Assembly (NCBI RefSeq): GCF_024679245.1
Contig: NC_090184.1
Span: 2,366,547-2,430,546, forward strand
Length of the DNA: 64,000 nt
Reading direction: 5' to 3'
DNA from: Pseudorasbora parva
Taxonomy: Eukaryota > Chordata > Actinopteri > Cypriniformes > Gobionidae
Below are positions 11,072 to 24,140 of the stretch, in pieces; within the stretch, counting starts at the first letter, position 1, and every line of letters begins with the position of its first letter. The position numbers and the translations under genes were made by a program. The notes beneath the pieces are model-generated. The model saw only the letters and a list, made by a program, of their open reading frames with translations. It was not told the origin of the DNA and did no database searches.

Positions 11072-11268
11072 CCAGTACAGCACATCAGTCCAGCCCTCCA
11101 TAGTGATACACTGGAACACGGTCAGCATGGCAAACAGGAAGTTGTCAAAGTTTGTGATGCCGTTGTTGGGGCCGTGCCAGCCGTCCCGACACACGGTGCC
11201 ATTGAGAGGGCAGTGACGCCCATGACCTGAAAGAGAACAGGGAGCAGGATCCTCTTCTGCTAATGTAC
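11072..11268 (-). CDS. cacna1d: Cav1.3 exon 7: pore turret and domain I selectivity filter
   Basis: This 197-nt exon starts after CTCCACACAG and ends at TGG before donor GTGAG. It encodes [40 protein letters not shown] and [20 protein letters not shown], then DVLYW. TMEGWTD carries the glutamate of the domain I EEEE calcium filter. AEEDPAPC matches CACNA1D. A weaker AG lies 42 nt inside the exon, but using it would drop the conserved EEDPAPC stretch. The donor region TGGGTGAG has been duplicated by a hAT-like insertion that starts six bases into the intron, so the working donor is now followed at once by transposon sequence. Confidence 0.96.
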
Positions 11269-11809
11269 CTGTGTGGAGAGAAATTATTCACTTCATAAGT
11301 GTTTTTTTCTTGTCTTCCAGTATAAACATTCTTAAAGGGGTACTTCAGCGCTGGGAAGATGAATGTGTATTTAAACTGGGTCATTAATGTAGTAGAAATG
11401 TAAAATGTGCCTTCTAGACTGAGAAAAGCCATAAAATTTAATTTTGGCTCATGTGGATGAAAGACAACAACTCCCAGAATGCATTGCTTCACTGTGCTAC
11501 GAGGTCACTCCCAAAGTCACCGCTACTGGATCACTTGCCCACCGCGGAACCGCCCCCTACCGTTGTTTTTTAATTTTCATAGTAATAAAATAATTTAGTT
11601 CAGTTAATATAATGTGAGTGAGCCGAGTGAGTGTCACGGCACAAACGCAGCAGGAGTCAGATTACATTCATCAGGAGAGCTGAGGTAAGCGCGGGCACGG
11701 CAGTTGTTCACAGCGCATGTTCAGTCGGGAGCGTTTTCAGTTCGCTGAAGTAACCCTTTAAATCAAGATACTTGAGAAACAAAATTACTTAAGATACTAA
11801 GTCTTGTTA

Positions 11810-12235
<426 letters not shown>

Positions 12236-12403
12236 TCATGATTAATCGATGTGACAGCACTAGTATATTTATATCTATATATAGGTATATTTTTTAAAAA
12301 CTGCAGACAATATGATATTAATGAAATAAAAGGCCACTTAAGTGTAGTTAAAGAGTGTTTCCTTTCATGTTTCAGTGAAAGCTGGGTAAAGATGTGGACG
12401 CAC

Positions 12404-12546
12404 TTGGCACTCCTGAGACCAGTCGAAGGGGCCGCAGAACTCTGAACGCTCGTAAAGCCTTGACATCGAAGCCGCCTGGCTTTCCACCTGTCTGCCCGCT
12501 GACATCTCGATCTTTGGTTATCAGCTCCAGCACAACACTGAAGAGA
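12404..12546 (-). CDS. cacna1d: Cav1.3 exon 5: end of IS3, IS3-S4 loop and IS4 sensor
   Basis: This 143-nt exon starts after TTTGTAG and ends at donor GTGCGT. It encodes [20 protein letters not shown], then [20 protein letters not shown] and LVSGVP plus one base. The IS4 helix shows basic residues at every third position (K, R, R, R, R), the voltage-sensing pattern. The S3-S4 loop [17 protein letters not shown] is species-variable in this family. Size and phases equal those of the mammalian exon. It is the last exon before the 11.9-kb intron 4 in the upstream direction, while introns 5 to 13 are compact except those that took up transposons. Confidence 0.97.
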
Positions 12547-13178
12547 CTACAAACATACACTCACTCTCATCAGTATTAATGATTATAACAGAATGTGAGT
12601 TTAGTTTATATCAGTAAAGTCTCTATTGTTGTACATACAGATGAAGATTGATCTGCACTAAAAAACTCAGAAAATGCTATTCACATTCACAAATAATTGC
12701 AAAGAAATGGAAAGTAGAAAGACTAAAATAGTATTTTCTCCAATCTTCAAAAAAAAATTTTTTTACAGTTTGTTTAGTATTGAAATTCATGTGAGTAGTA
12801 GTTTTGCTGAAACCATTATGGTAATTAGTTTCTCTTGATTCAGACCTCAGACCTTATTTACTTTCTCCTTATTTACTTAATTAATTTCCTCCCAACTAGT
12901 ATTACTGCTGAATACAACTGCACACATGGTGAGAACGCCTCAGGTTATGACTGTAACCATGGTTCCCTGAGAAGGGGAACAAGACATTGCATTTTGGATT
13001 GGCCCTATGGGGAATGGCATCAGCATTCCCACTGACCAGTGTCTGAAGTGAAATTTCCTAGTCTGCTCTAGAGAGGGAAATTCTAGAGCCAGCTCATGCT
13101 GTCAGTTCTGGCGGGATCAGAGATGTAGACCTCTCCATATATGTAGCTATGGCTATGTCTGTCTGGGCCAAAAACAAC
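12547..13178. other. Intron 4 left part, no gene
   Basis: AT-rich intron sequence, then a fragment at 12939-13040 (GACTGTAACCATGGTTCCCT) related to the element at 2061-2389. The sequence up to array A shows nothing else. Confidence 0.6.
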
Positions 13179-16100
13179 AGCTTCAGGCCCTGATCATGGT
13201 CCAGTATCAGCTTCAGGCCCCGATCATGGTCCAGTGTCAGCCTCAGGCCCTGATCATAGTCCAGTGTCAGCTTCAGGCCCTGATCATAGTCCAGTGTCAG
13301 CTTCAGGCCCTGATCATGGTCCAGTGTCACCTTCAGGCCCTGATCATAGTCCAGTGTCAGCCTCAGGCCCTGTTCATGGTCCAGTGTCACCTTCAGGCCC
13401 TGATCATAGTCCAGTGTCAGCTTCAGGCCCTGATCATAGTCCAGTGTCAGCCTCAGGCCCTGATCATGGTCCAGTGTCACCTTCAGGCCCTGATCATAGT
13501 CCAGTGTCAGCTTCAGGCCCTGATCATAGTCCAGTGTCAGCTTCAGGCCCTGATCATGGTCCAGTGTCAGCTTCAGGCCCTGATCATGGTCCAGTGTCAG
13601 CTTCAGGCCCTGATCATAGTCCAGTGTCAGCTTCAGGCCCTGATCATAGTCCAGTGTCAGCCTCAGGCCCTGATCATAGTCCAGTGTCAGCTTCAGGCCC
13701 TGATCATAGTCCAGTGTCAGCTTCTGGCCCTGATCATAGTCCAGTGTCCGCTTCAGGCCCTGATCATAGTCCAGTGTCAGCCTCTGGCCCTGATCATAGT
13801 CCAGTGTCAGCTTCAGGCCCTGATCATAGTCCAGTGTCAGCCTCAGGCCCTGATCATAGTCCAGTGTGAGCTTCAGGCCCTGGTCATAGTCCAGTGTCAG
13901 CCTCAGGCCCTGATCATAGTCCAGTGTCAGCTTCAGGCCCTGGTCATAGTCCAGTGTCAGCTTCAGGCCCTGATCATAGTCCAGTGTCAACCTCAGGCCC
14001 TGATCATAGTCCAGTGTCAGCTTCAGGCCCTGATCATACTCCAGTGTCAGCTTCAGGCCCTGATCACAGTCCAGTGTCAGCTTCTGGCCCTGATCATGGT
14101 CCAGTGTCAGCTTCAGGCCCTGATCATGGTCCAGTGTCAGCTTCAGGCCCTGATCATAGTCCAGTGTGAGCTTCAGGCCCTGATCATAGTCCAGTGTGAG
14201 CTTCTGGCCCTGATCATAGTCCAGTGTCCGCTTCAGGCCCTGATCATAGTCCAGTGTGAGCTTCTGGCCCTGATCATAGTCCAGTGTCCGCTTCAGGCCC
14301 TGATCATAGTCCAGTGTCAGCCTCAGGCCCTGATCATAGTCCAGTGTCAGCTTCAGGCCCTGATCATAGTCCAGTGTCAGCCTCAGGCCCTGATCATACT
14401 CCAGTGTCAGCCTCAGGCCCTGATCATAGTCCAGTGTGAGCTTCAGGCCCTGATCATAGTCCAGTGTGAGCTTCAGGCCCTGATCATAGTCCAGTGTCAG
14501 CTTCAGGCCCTGATCATAGTCCAGTGTGAGCTTCTGGCCCTGATCATAGTCCAGTGTCCGCTTCAGGCCCTGATCATAGTCCAGTGTCAGACTCAGGCCC
14601 TGATCATAGTCCAGTGTCAGCTTCAGGCCCTGATCATAGTCCAGTGTCAGCCTCAGGCCCTGATCATAGTCCAGTGTGAGCTTCAGGCCCTGGTCATAGT
14701 CCAGTGTCAGCCTCAGGCCCTGATCATAGTCCAGTGTCAGCTTCAGGCCCTGGTCATAGTCCAGTGTCAGCTTCAGGCCCTGGTCATAGTCCAGTGTCAG
14801 CTTCAGGCCCTGATCATGGTCCAGTGTCAGCTTCAGGCCCTGATCATGGTCCAGTGTCAGCTTCAGGCCCTGATCATAGTCCAGTGTCAGCTTCAGGCCC
14901 TGATCACAGTCCAGTGTCAGCTTCAGGCCCTGATCATAGACCAGTGTCAGCTTCAGGCCCTGATCATGGTCCAGTGTCAGCTTCAGGCCCTGATCATGGT
15001 CCAGTGTCAGCTTCAGGCCCTGATCATGGTCCAGTGTCAGCTTCAGGCCCTGTTCATGGTCCAGTGTCAGCTTCAGGCCCTGATCATAGTCCACTGTCAG
15101 CCTCAGGCCCTGATCTTGGTCCAGTGTCAGCTTCTGGTCCTGATCATAGTCCAGTGTCAGCTTCTGGCCCTGATCATGGTCCAGTGTCAGCTTCAGGCCC
15201 TGATCATGGTCCAGTGTCAGCTTCAGGCCCTGATCATAGTCCAGTGTCAGCCTCAGGCCCTGATCAAAGTCCAGTGTCAGCTTCAGGCCCTGATCATAGT
15301 CCAGTGTCAGCTTCAGGCCCTGATTATAGTCCAGTGTCAGCTTCAGGCCCTGATCATAGTCCAGTGTCAGCTTCAGGCCCTGATCATAGTCCAGTGTCAG
15401 CTTCAGGCCCTGATCATGGTCCAGTGTCAGCTTCAGGCCCTGATCATAGTCCAGTGTCACCCTCAGGCCCTGATCATAGTCCAGTGTCAGCTTCAGGCCC
15501 TGATCATAGTCCAGTGTCACCCTCAGGCCCTGATCATAGTCCAGTGTCAGCTTCAGGCCCTGATCATGGTCCAGTATCAGCTTCAGGCCCTAATCACAGT
15601 CCAGTGTCAGCTTCAGGCCCTGATCATAGTCCAGTGTCAGCCTCAGGCCCTGATCATAGTCCAGTGTCAGCTTCAGGCCCTGATCATGGTCCAGTGTCAG
15701 CTTCTGGCCTTGATCATGGTCCAGTGTCAGCTTCAGGCCCTGATCATGGTCCAGTGTCAGCTTCAGGCCCTGATCATAGTCCAGTGTCAGCTTCAGGCCC
15801 TGATCACAGTCCAGTGTCAGCTTCAGGCCCTGATCATAGTCCAGTGTCAGCTTCAGGCCCTGATCACAGTCCAGTGTCAGCTTCAGGCCCTGATCATAGT
15901 CCAGTGTCAGCTTCAGGCCCTGATCATGGTCCAGTGTCAGCTTCAGGCCCTAATCTTGGTCCAGTGTCAGCTTCAGGCCCTGATCATGGTCCAGTGTCAG
16001 CTTCAGGCCCTGTTCATGGTCCAGTGTCAGCTTCAGGCCCTGATCATAGTCCACTGTCAGCTTCAGGCCCTGATCATAGTCTAGTGTCAGCTTCAGGCCC

Positions 16101-19100
16101 TGATCATGGTCCAGTGTCAGCTTCAGGCCCTAATCATGGTCCAGTGTCAGCTTCAGGCCCTGATCATGGTCCAGTGTCAGCTTCAGGCCCTGTTCATGGT
16201 CCAGTGTCAGCTTCAGGCCCTGATCATAGTCCACTGTCAGCCTCAGGCCCTGATCATGGTCCAGTGTCAGCTTCTGGCCCTGATCATAGTCCAGTGTCAG
16301 CTTCTGGCCCTGATCATGGTCCAGTGTCAGCTTCTGGCCCTGATCATAGTCCAGTGTCAGCTTCAGGCCCTGATCATGGTCCAGTGTCAGCTTCAGGCCC
16401 TGATCATAGTCCAGTGTCACCCTCAGGCCCTGATCATAGTCCAGTGTCAGCTTCAGGCCCTGATCATGGTCCAGTATCAGCTTCAAGCCCTAATCACAGT
16501 CCAGTGTCAGCTTCAGGCCCTGATCATAGTCCAGTGTCAGCCTCAGGCCCTGATCATAGTCCAGTGTCAGCTTCAGGCCCTGATCATGGTCCAGTGTCAG
16601 CTTCTGGCCCTGATCATGGTCCAGTGTCAGCTTCAGGCCCTGATCATGGTCCAGTGTCAGCTTCAGGCCCTGATCATAGTCCAGTGTCAGCTTCAGGCCC
16701 TGATCACAGTCCAGTGTCAGCTTCAGGCCCTGATCACAGTCCAGTGTCAGCTTCAGGCCCTGATCACAGTCCAGTGTCAGCTTCAGGCCCTGATCATAGT
16801 CCAGTGTCAGCTTCAGGCCCTGATCATGGTCCAGTGTCAGCTTCAGGCCCTAATCATGGTCCAGTGTCAGCTTCAGGCCCTGATCATGGTCCAGTGTCAG
16901 CTTCAGGCCCTGTTCATGGTCCAGTGTCAGCTTCAGGCCCTGATCATAGTCCACTGTCAGCTTCAGGCCCCGATCATAGTCCAGTGTCAGCTTCAGGCCC
17001 TGATCATGGTCCAGTGTCAGCTTCAGGCCATAATCATGGTCCAGTGTCAGCTTCAGGCCCTGATCATGGTCCAGTGTCAGCTTCAGGCCCTGTTCATGGT
17101 CCAGTGTCAGCTTCAGGCCCTGATCATAGTCCACTGTCAGCCTCAGGCCCTGATCATAGTCCAGTGTCAGCTTCAGGCCCTGATCATGGTCCAGTGTCAG
17201 CTTCAGGCCATAATCATGGTCCAGTGTCAGCTTCAGGCCCTGATCATGGTCCAGTGTCAGCTTCAGGCCCTGTTCATGGTCCAGTGTCAGCTTCAGGCCC
17301 TGATCATAGTCCACTGTCAGCCTCAGGCCCTGATCATGGTCCAGTGTCAGCTTCTGGCCCTGATCATAGTCCAGTGTCAGCTTCTGGCCCTGATCATGGT
17401 CCAGTGTCAGCTTCTGGCCCTGATCATAGTCCAGTGTCAGCTTCAGGCCCTGATCATGGTCCAGTGTCAGCTTCAGGCCCTGATCATAGTCCAGTGTCAG
17501 CCTCAGGCCCTGATCATGGTCCAGTGTCAGCTTCTGGCCCTGATCATAGTCCAGTGTCAGCTTCTGGCCCTGATCATAGTCCAGTGTCAGCCTCAGGCCC
17601 TGATCATAGTCCAGTGTCAGCTTCAGGCCCTGATCATAGTCCAGTGTCAGCCTCAGGCCCTGATCATAGTCCAGTGTCAGCTTCTGGCCCTGATCATAGT
17701 CCAGTGTCAGCTTCAGGCCCTGATCATAGTCCAGTGTCAGCTTCAGGCCCTGATCATGGTCCAGTGTCAGCTTCAGGCCCTGATCATAGTCCAGTGTCAG
17801 CTTCAGGCCCTGATCATGGTCCAGTGTCAGCTTCAGGCCCTGATCATGGTCCAGTGTCAGCTTCTGGCCCTGATCATAGTCCAGTGTCAGCTTCTGGCCC
17901 TGATCATAGTCCAGTGTCAGCCTCAGGCCCTGATCATAGTCCAGTGTCAGCTTCAGGCCCTGATCATAGTCCAGTGTCAGCCTCAGGCCCTGATCATAGT
18001 CCAGTGTCAGCTTCTGGCCCTGATCATAGTCCAGTGTCAGCTTCAGGCCCTGATCATAGTCCAGTGTCAGCCTCAGGCCCTGATCATAGTCCAGTGTCAG
18101 CTTCAGGCCCTGATCATGGTCCAGTGTCAGCTTCAGGCCCTGATCATAGTCCAGTGTCAGCTTCTGGCCCTGATCATAGTCCAGTGTCAGCTTCTGGCCC
18201 TGATCATAGTCCAGTGTCAGCCTCAGGCCCTGATCATAGTCCAGTGTCAGCTTCAGGCCCTGATCATAGTCCAGTGTCAGCTTCAGGCCCTGATCATAGT
18301 CCAGTGTCAGCTTCAGGCCCTGATCACAGTCCAGTGTCAGCTTCAGGCCCTGATCATAGTCCAGTGTCAGCTTCAGGCCCTGATCACAGTCCAGTGTCAG
18401 CTTCAGGCCCTGATCATAGTCCAGTGTCAGCTTCAGGCCCTGATCATGGTCCAGTGTCAGCTTCAGGCCCTAATCATGGTCCAGTGTCAGCTTCAGGCCC
18501 TGATCATGGTCCAGTGTCAGCTTCAGGCCCTGATCATAGTCCAGTGTCAGCTTCAGGCCCTGATCATAGTCCAGTGTCAGCTTCAGGCCCTGATCATAGT
18601 CCAGTGTCAGCTTCAGGCCCTGTTCATGGTCCAGTGTCAGCTTCAGGCCCTGTTCATGGTCCAGTGTCAGCTTCAGGCCCTGATCATAGTCCACTGTCAG
18701 CCTCAGGCCCTGATCATGGTCCAGTGTCAGCTTCTGGCCCTGATCATAGTCCAGTGTCAGCTTCTGGCCCTGATCATAGTCCAGTGTCAGCTTCAGGCCC
18801 TGATCACAGTCCAGTGTCAGCTTCAGGCCCTGATCACAGTCCAGTGTCAGCTTCAGGCCCTGATCACAGTCCAGTGTCAGCTTCAGGCCCTGATCATAGT
18901 CCAGTGTCAGCCTCAGGCCCTGATCATAGTCCAGTGTCAGCCTCAGGCCCTGATCATAGTCCAGTGTCAGCCTCAGGCCCTGATCATAGTCCAGTGTCAG
19001 CTTCAGGCCCTGATCATAGTCCAGTGTCAGCTTCAGGCCCTGATCATAGTCCAGTGTCAGCTTCAGGCCCTGATCATAGTCCAGTGTCAGCCTCAGGCCC

Positions 19101-20053
19101 TGATCATAGTCCAGTGTCAGCTTCAGGCCCTGATCATAGTCCAGTGTCAGCTTCAGGCCCTGATCATAGTCCAGTGTCAGCTTCAGGCCCTGATCATAGT
19201 CCAGTGTCAGCTTCAGGCCCTGATCATAGTCCAGTGTCAGCCTCAGGCCCTGATCATGGTCCAGTGTCAGCCTCAGGCCCTGATCATAGTCCAGTGTCAG
19301 CTTCTGGCCCTGATCATGGTCCAGTGTCAGTCTCAGGCCCTGGTCATAGTCCAGTGTCAGCGTCAGGCCCTGATCACAGTCCAGTGTCAGCTTCAGGCCC
19401 TAATCATAGTCCAGTGTCAGCTTCAGGCCCTGATCATAGTCCAGTGTCAGCCTCAGGCCCTGATCATGGTCCAGTGTCAGCTTTAGGCCCTGATCATAGT
19501 CCAGTGTCAGCTTCAGGCCCTGATCATGGTCCAGTGTCAGCTTCAGGCCCTGATCATAGTCCAGTGTCAGCTTCAGGCCCTGATCATGGTCCAGTTTCAG
19601 CTTCAGGCCCTGATCATAGTCCAGTGTCAGCCTCAGGCCCTGATCATAGTCCAGTGTCAGCCTCAGGCCCTGATCATAGTCCAGTGTCAGCTTCAGGCCC
19701 TGATCATAGTCCAGTGTCAGCCTCAGGCCCTGATCATAGTCCAGTGTCAGCTTCAGGCCCTGATCATAGTCCAGTGTCAGCCTCAGGCCCTGATCATAGT
19801 CCAGTGTCAGCTTCAGGCCCTGATCATAGTCCAGTGTCAGCCTCAGGCCCTGATCATAGTCCAGTGTCAGCTTCAGGCCCTGATCATAGTCCAGTGTCAG
19901 CCTCAGGCCCTGATCATGGTCCAGTGTCAGCTTCAGGCCCTGATCATAGTCCAGTGTCAGCTTCAGGCCCTGATCATAGTCCAGTGTCAGCTTCAGGCCC
20001 TGATCATAGTCCAGTGTCAGCCTCAGGCCCTGATCATAGTCCAGTGTCAGCTT
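13179..20053. repeat. 30-bp minisatellite array, about 229 copies (array A)
   Basis: A 6.9-kb array in intron 4 has the 30-bp unit CCAGTGTCAGCTTCAGGCCC plus TGATCATAGT. From 13201 to 20053 the phase never slips, so no net indel has occurred in about 228 units. Variation is by substitution at a few positions: TCATAGT or TCATGGT, CTTC or CCTC, AGG or TGG, GTCAG or GTGAG, GATCAT or GATCAC. Stops are scarce, so frames up to 1794 codons stay open on both strands purely because the unit length is divisible by three. Larger blocks are duplicated (15541-16140 matches 16441-17040 at a 900-bp offset). No flanking start, splice or protein logic suggests coding. Confidence 0.98.
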
Positions 20054-21200
20054 ATGTATATAATACTCTTAATAGTGAAAACAAATAACTAGAGGACATA
20101 ATAAAGGCCTAATTATTAATATAATTAATAAAAGTCTCTGCAAAACTAATATAAAATTCTTCTTTAATTCATTCTCTTTTTAATTCCTTCAATTCTGTCT
20201 CTTTTTCTCATTTCATGGATCTGTATGAATTGACACTCATCTGGCACCAGGGCTTAAGGACCTCGGCATGATCCCTGAGGATCTGACATCAACCGTGACC
20301 TCTGACTTCATGCACTGGATTCCCTCTTGCCTGAGTGCAGTTAATCACATTAGATCAGGTCATAGATCAGCATTTGATCAGGCTGTAAGCCCTTTTCAAC
20401 AGTTGCCAGCTTTGTGCCAAAATCCTTAACATATTTACTAAATCCTTTCAACAATTACTAGCTGAACTTCTTCCAACAGAGCTGTTCAATGATATCAATT
20501 TGTAGGCCAAAGATAGCTGGCCAGTGTCTCCTTAACTCTGGTCATGCTGATGCCATTTACCATTGCGTCAACACCAAGACACAGCGTCGAACCCTAGATT
20601 TTATTCATATATCACCCGCAATACATCTTAACCAGACAATTATTTTAATGAACACATAGGAAGCGTCATATCACAAACCACAATCAAATTACTGAGACAG
20701 GTCACATTTTTGTGAGTGTTCACACACGTGACTTGCCTATTTCGAGTGTTACAATACGAAAATAAAGGGCACTTATATAAATTTACATTCTAACAAACCT
20801 TTGTTATGCTTTTAAAAAAGTGCACTTATTTTGATGTGTTGACTAACTAGGCACATGTAAAGTCATTTATAATTTTAACTGTAGTTTATTTAAAGCTAAT
20901 GTATTTAAAATGTAGCAATTTGCAACATCATTAAAAATGTATTATTACAAATACATTTAAATACACAAATTACAAAATTCAATAAAAACTACATTACAAG
21001 TATATTTTAGTTTGCCATAAATGCTAATCAGGACATTCAGAAGTTCACTATTTCCTTATTTCAAAGACAATAGTAATACTGAAATTACATATAAAGATGT
21101 ACATACTTAGTCATACTAAAGAGGTTAAACAAGCACACTTAAGTTCATCTAATGGCATTTAAAAAAAGGTAAATATTATAAAATAATTTAATTGTAACTA
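20054..21200. other. Intron 4, AT-rich unique-looking stretch
   Basis: No exon, inverted repeat or tandem array was seen. The right end, AGGGATGCATGATACAT at about 21202, looks like the start of a DNA transposon cut by later insertions. Confidence 0.5.
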
Positions 21201-21414
21201 GGGATGCATGATACATCAGTGTTACGAATTGCTCTGAGACTTTGTGTTAAAGATCCAAGTGCAGCTTTATTAAAGGGACAATCTAGACACGTAATCCAAT
21301 GTACAGGCAATGGGTCAATAAACAGGCAGGCAGTCCAAACAAACAAAAAAGGCAGGAGTGACAGGCAAAAAGGTAATCCAAAAACAGGCAGAGTCCAGAT
21401 AACAAGATACCAGT

Positions 21415-22799
21415 GGCCTGTTGCACAAAGCTGGTTTCAGTTGCTACCCAGGTAAGTTCGAGATAAGTTCGAGCAAACTCAGTTTTTTCAGGCTCAAGAA
21501 GTTGGATTGGTTTTTATCACCATGGTAACTTACACTGCACGGCTAACCTGCTCTAGAGCCGGTTTTATTCTGGGTTAGAGATCGCAAACCCAAACTGGAC
21601 CAATCAGCTGCAAGTAAAGATGCAATAAAGCCCCACCCCCTGTATCTCTCGTTCCAAATTTGCAGTTTATAGTGAAAAAACCGTTAGAGACAAACTTGCT
21701 CATCTTAAACTTTATATTTATATTATACGAACTATAATAACTTTTAATTAATATAATATATTCATATAATTATTATATTAATTGACAAGTAGACAAATAT
21801 AAATATAATACATGCATTCATAATTCTTTTAAACAATGTGTATTCATTTGAGCTCTTTGTGAACATATAATTATTAGACATATTTCTTTGTTTCACGTCA
21901 TGCATTGATATTGTCAGATATTCTTTAAGCTTCTCAATCTTTCGCTGCAGTAGCAGTGTTTATTCCTGCTTTGTAAACACATTTAATTTCATGATCATTT
22001 TCAAAATGAAATCTCAATCTTCAGAAGAGAAGTGAATCAAATGGACACTGTGATTGGCTGTTTGCCGCACATGTCACACTTTCAGGTGCACGTGCTTCAG
22101 AGTTAATCGCTAACTCTGGATTAAACTAGCCTAGAAATCTAGACGCACCCTAGCGGCAGCAAATTTAATCTGCCCACAAGTGTCGTCTAGGAACTCTCAA
22201 TACCCTTCTGAGCTGTAATTCCCTCACTCTGGACGAGCCAATCACATCATGTATAGAGTCGGCGGGCGGAGCCATAATGACGACGGCCGAGTTGCGCTTG
22301 CGTGCTTCTAGTAAACACAGAAACTGGCGAACGGCGGTCTTTCGAAATCAGCTTTGACTGCGATTCTGGAAGACTTGGAGTTAAGCTTTTCTCTGAGTAA
22401 AGAACAGCACTGAAGTCATTCTTAAAAAGGTTGTTTTTTAAAATGTGTTTAGAGTTTAGGGATACGGCGAATGTTTAATCTATCAACGAGCTCTGCTTCA
22501 CCTTCGTTGCTCTGGTTGGTTGTAGCGCTATCCTATCACGTGCAGAGGAAGTTTGAAAGATGACCGTTTATCCGCCCCTCAGATTGAGCTGTCAATGGGG
22601 AGTTTCCATACCAAACATCTTGATGTGGGTCTGGCTTGTCAGGCTAGGATTAAACCTGAGTTAACAGAGAAAGTTTATACCAAGCTTTGAGAAGCGGTTC
22701 AATTTGATCTAAACCAGGCTGTATTTTTCTGGATTTGTTAATTCTAAACCTACTCTGAAATGCAGAGTTTGTTCAGCTAGCTTCATGCAACAGGCCTCA
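21415..22799. mobile_element. DNA element with GGCCTGTTGCA ends, containing a nested element
   Basis: The left end GGCCTGTTGCACAAAGCTGG and the reverse complement of the right end, GGCCTGTTGCATGAAGCTAG, match at 17 of 20 positions. The interior contains a 520-bp insertion at 22127-22646. The sequences outside (21216-21414 and 22800-23030) look like halves of another, older repeat. Confidence 0.6.
22127..22646. mobile_element. 520-bp nested element with 9-bp target duplication
   Basis: Ends read TAGCCTAGAAATCTAGAC on the left and TAGCCTGACAAGCCAGAC from the right. GGATTAAAC is repeated exactly at 22118-22126 and 22647-22655. A 9-bp duplication suggests a Mutator-like element, though 8 bp plus one chance base (hAT) is possible. 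Fragments of the same family occur at 41231-41330 and 41881-42000. Confidence 0.75.
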
Positions 22800-23032
22800 G
22801 GGATGAACGCTCAGAGATTCAGCATAACACATTCAAAACCTTGCAATCAATCACAGGGTGAACAGGCTGGATATAGGTAGAGGTAATGAGGTAAATGAGA
22901 CACAGGTGAAAACATTGAGTGCTGATGAGTCTGGGCAAAGGATCATGGGTGATGTAGTCTATGATGGAATGACAGTCTGGGTTGGAGTTCCCTCTGGTGG
23001 TGATCAGGGTTACTCACACTGTTGAATCGTTA

Positions 23033-24140
23033 CAATCGGTTACCATATCGGTATCGGATATATGTTCACTTGTAAAGTTATCGGCCGATATATATGTAAA
23101 TTTTTATTGTTATCGGTATCTGCCCATATATGTTAATTTTTTGTCGCTATCTGCCCATATAGGTTCATTTTTAATGTTATCGGTATCTGCCCATATATGT
23201 TCTTTTTTAATGTTATCATATCTGTCGATATATGTTCATTTTTAATGTTATCAGTCAATATATATGTTATTTTTTAATTTTATCGGTATGGCCAATATAT
23301 ATGTTTATTTTTTATGTTATGGGTAAGGCCAATATATGTTAATTTTAATGTTATCGGTAAGGTCAATGTATGTTAATGTTTATGTTATCGGTAAGGCCAA
23401 TATATGTTAATTTTAATGTTATCGGTATCGTCCGATATATGTTAATTTTAATGTTATCGGTAAGGCCAATATATCTTAATTTTAATGTTATCGATAAGGC
23501 CAATATATGTTCATTTTTTATGTTATCGGTATCGTCCGATATATGTTCATTTCTATTGTTATCAGTATCAGCCGATATATGTTCATTTTTATTGTTATCA
23601 GTATCAGCCGATATATGTTCATTTTTAATGTTATCAGTATCAGCCGATATATGTTCATTTTTAATGTTATCAGTATCAGTCGATATATGTTCATTTTTTA
23701 TGTTATCAGTATCAGCCGATATATGTTCATTTTTAATGTTATCAGTATCAGCCGATATATGTTCATTTTTAATGTTATCAGTATCAGCCGATATATGTTC
23801 ATTTTTAATGTTATCAGTATCAGCCGATATATGTTCATTTTTAATGTTATCAGTATCAGCCGATATATGTAAATTTTTTATGTTATCGGTATTGGCCGAT
23901 ATATCTTCATTTTTAATGTTATCGGCTAATATGTGTTAATGTTTTATGTTATCGGCTGGTATGTGTTCATTTTTAATGTTATCAGCTGATATGTGTTTCT
24001 TTTTAATGTTATCGTATCGGCCGACATTTGTTTATTTTTTATTTTATCGTATCAGCCGATATACAGTATGTTCGTTTTTTATATTATCGTCTTAGCCGAT
24101 TTATGTTCATTTTTAATGTTACCGCTATCGGCTGATATAT
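23033..24140. repeat. 36-bp degenerate minisatellite array (array E)
   Basis: About 30 units of a 36-bp repeat, GTTCATTTTTAATGTTATCA plus GTATCAGCCGATATAT, lie in intron 4 just 0.35 kb from exon 4. The centre (23500-23870) is regular and the edges are degenerate with unit-length changes. The ATCGGCCGATAT-type core is a common internal sequence of fish DNA transposons. A single unit in reverse orientation occurs at about 30790-30830. Confidence 0.9.

Noticed and set aside
11072..11226. A shorter exon 7 starting after CTTTCAG at 11227
   Set aside because: The upstream acceptor at 11269 restores [12 protein letters not shown], conserved in Cav1.3, and gives the usual 197-nt length.
14704..20088. 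A 1794-codon open frame and other frames of 800-1100 codons on both strands in array A
   Set aside because: The unit is 30 bp, so any frame without a stop in the unit stays open. Several frames on both strands are open at once, with no start context, splice sites or conserved residues.
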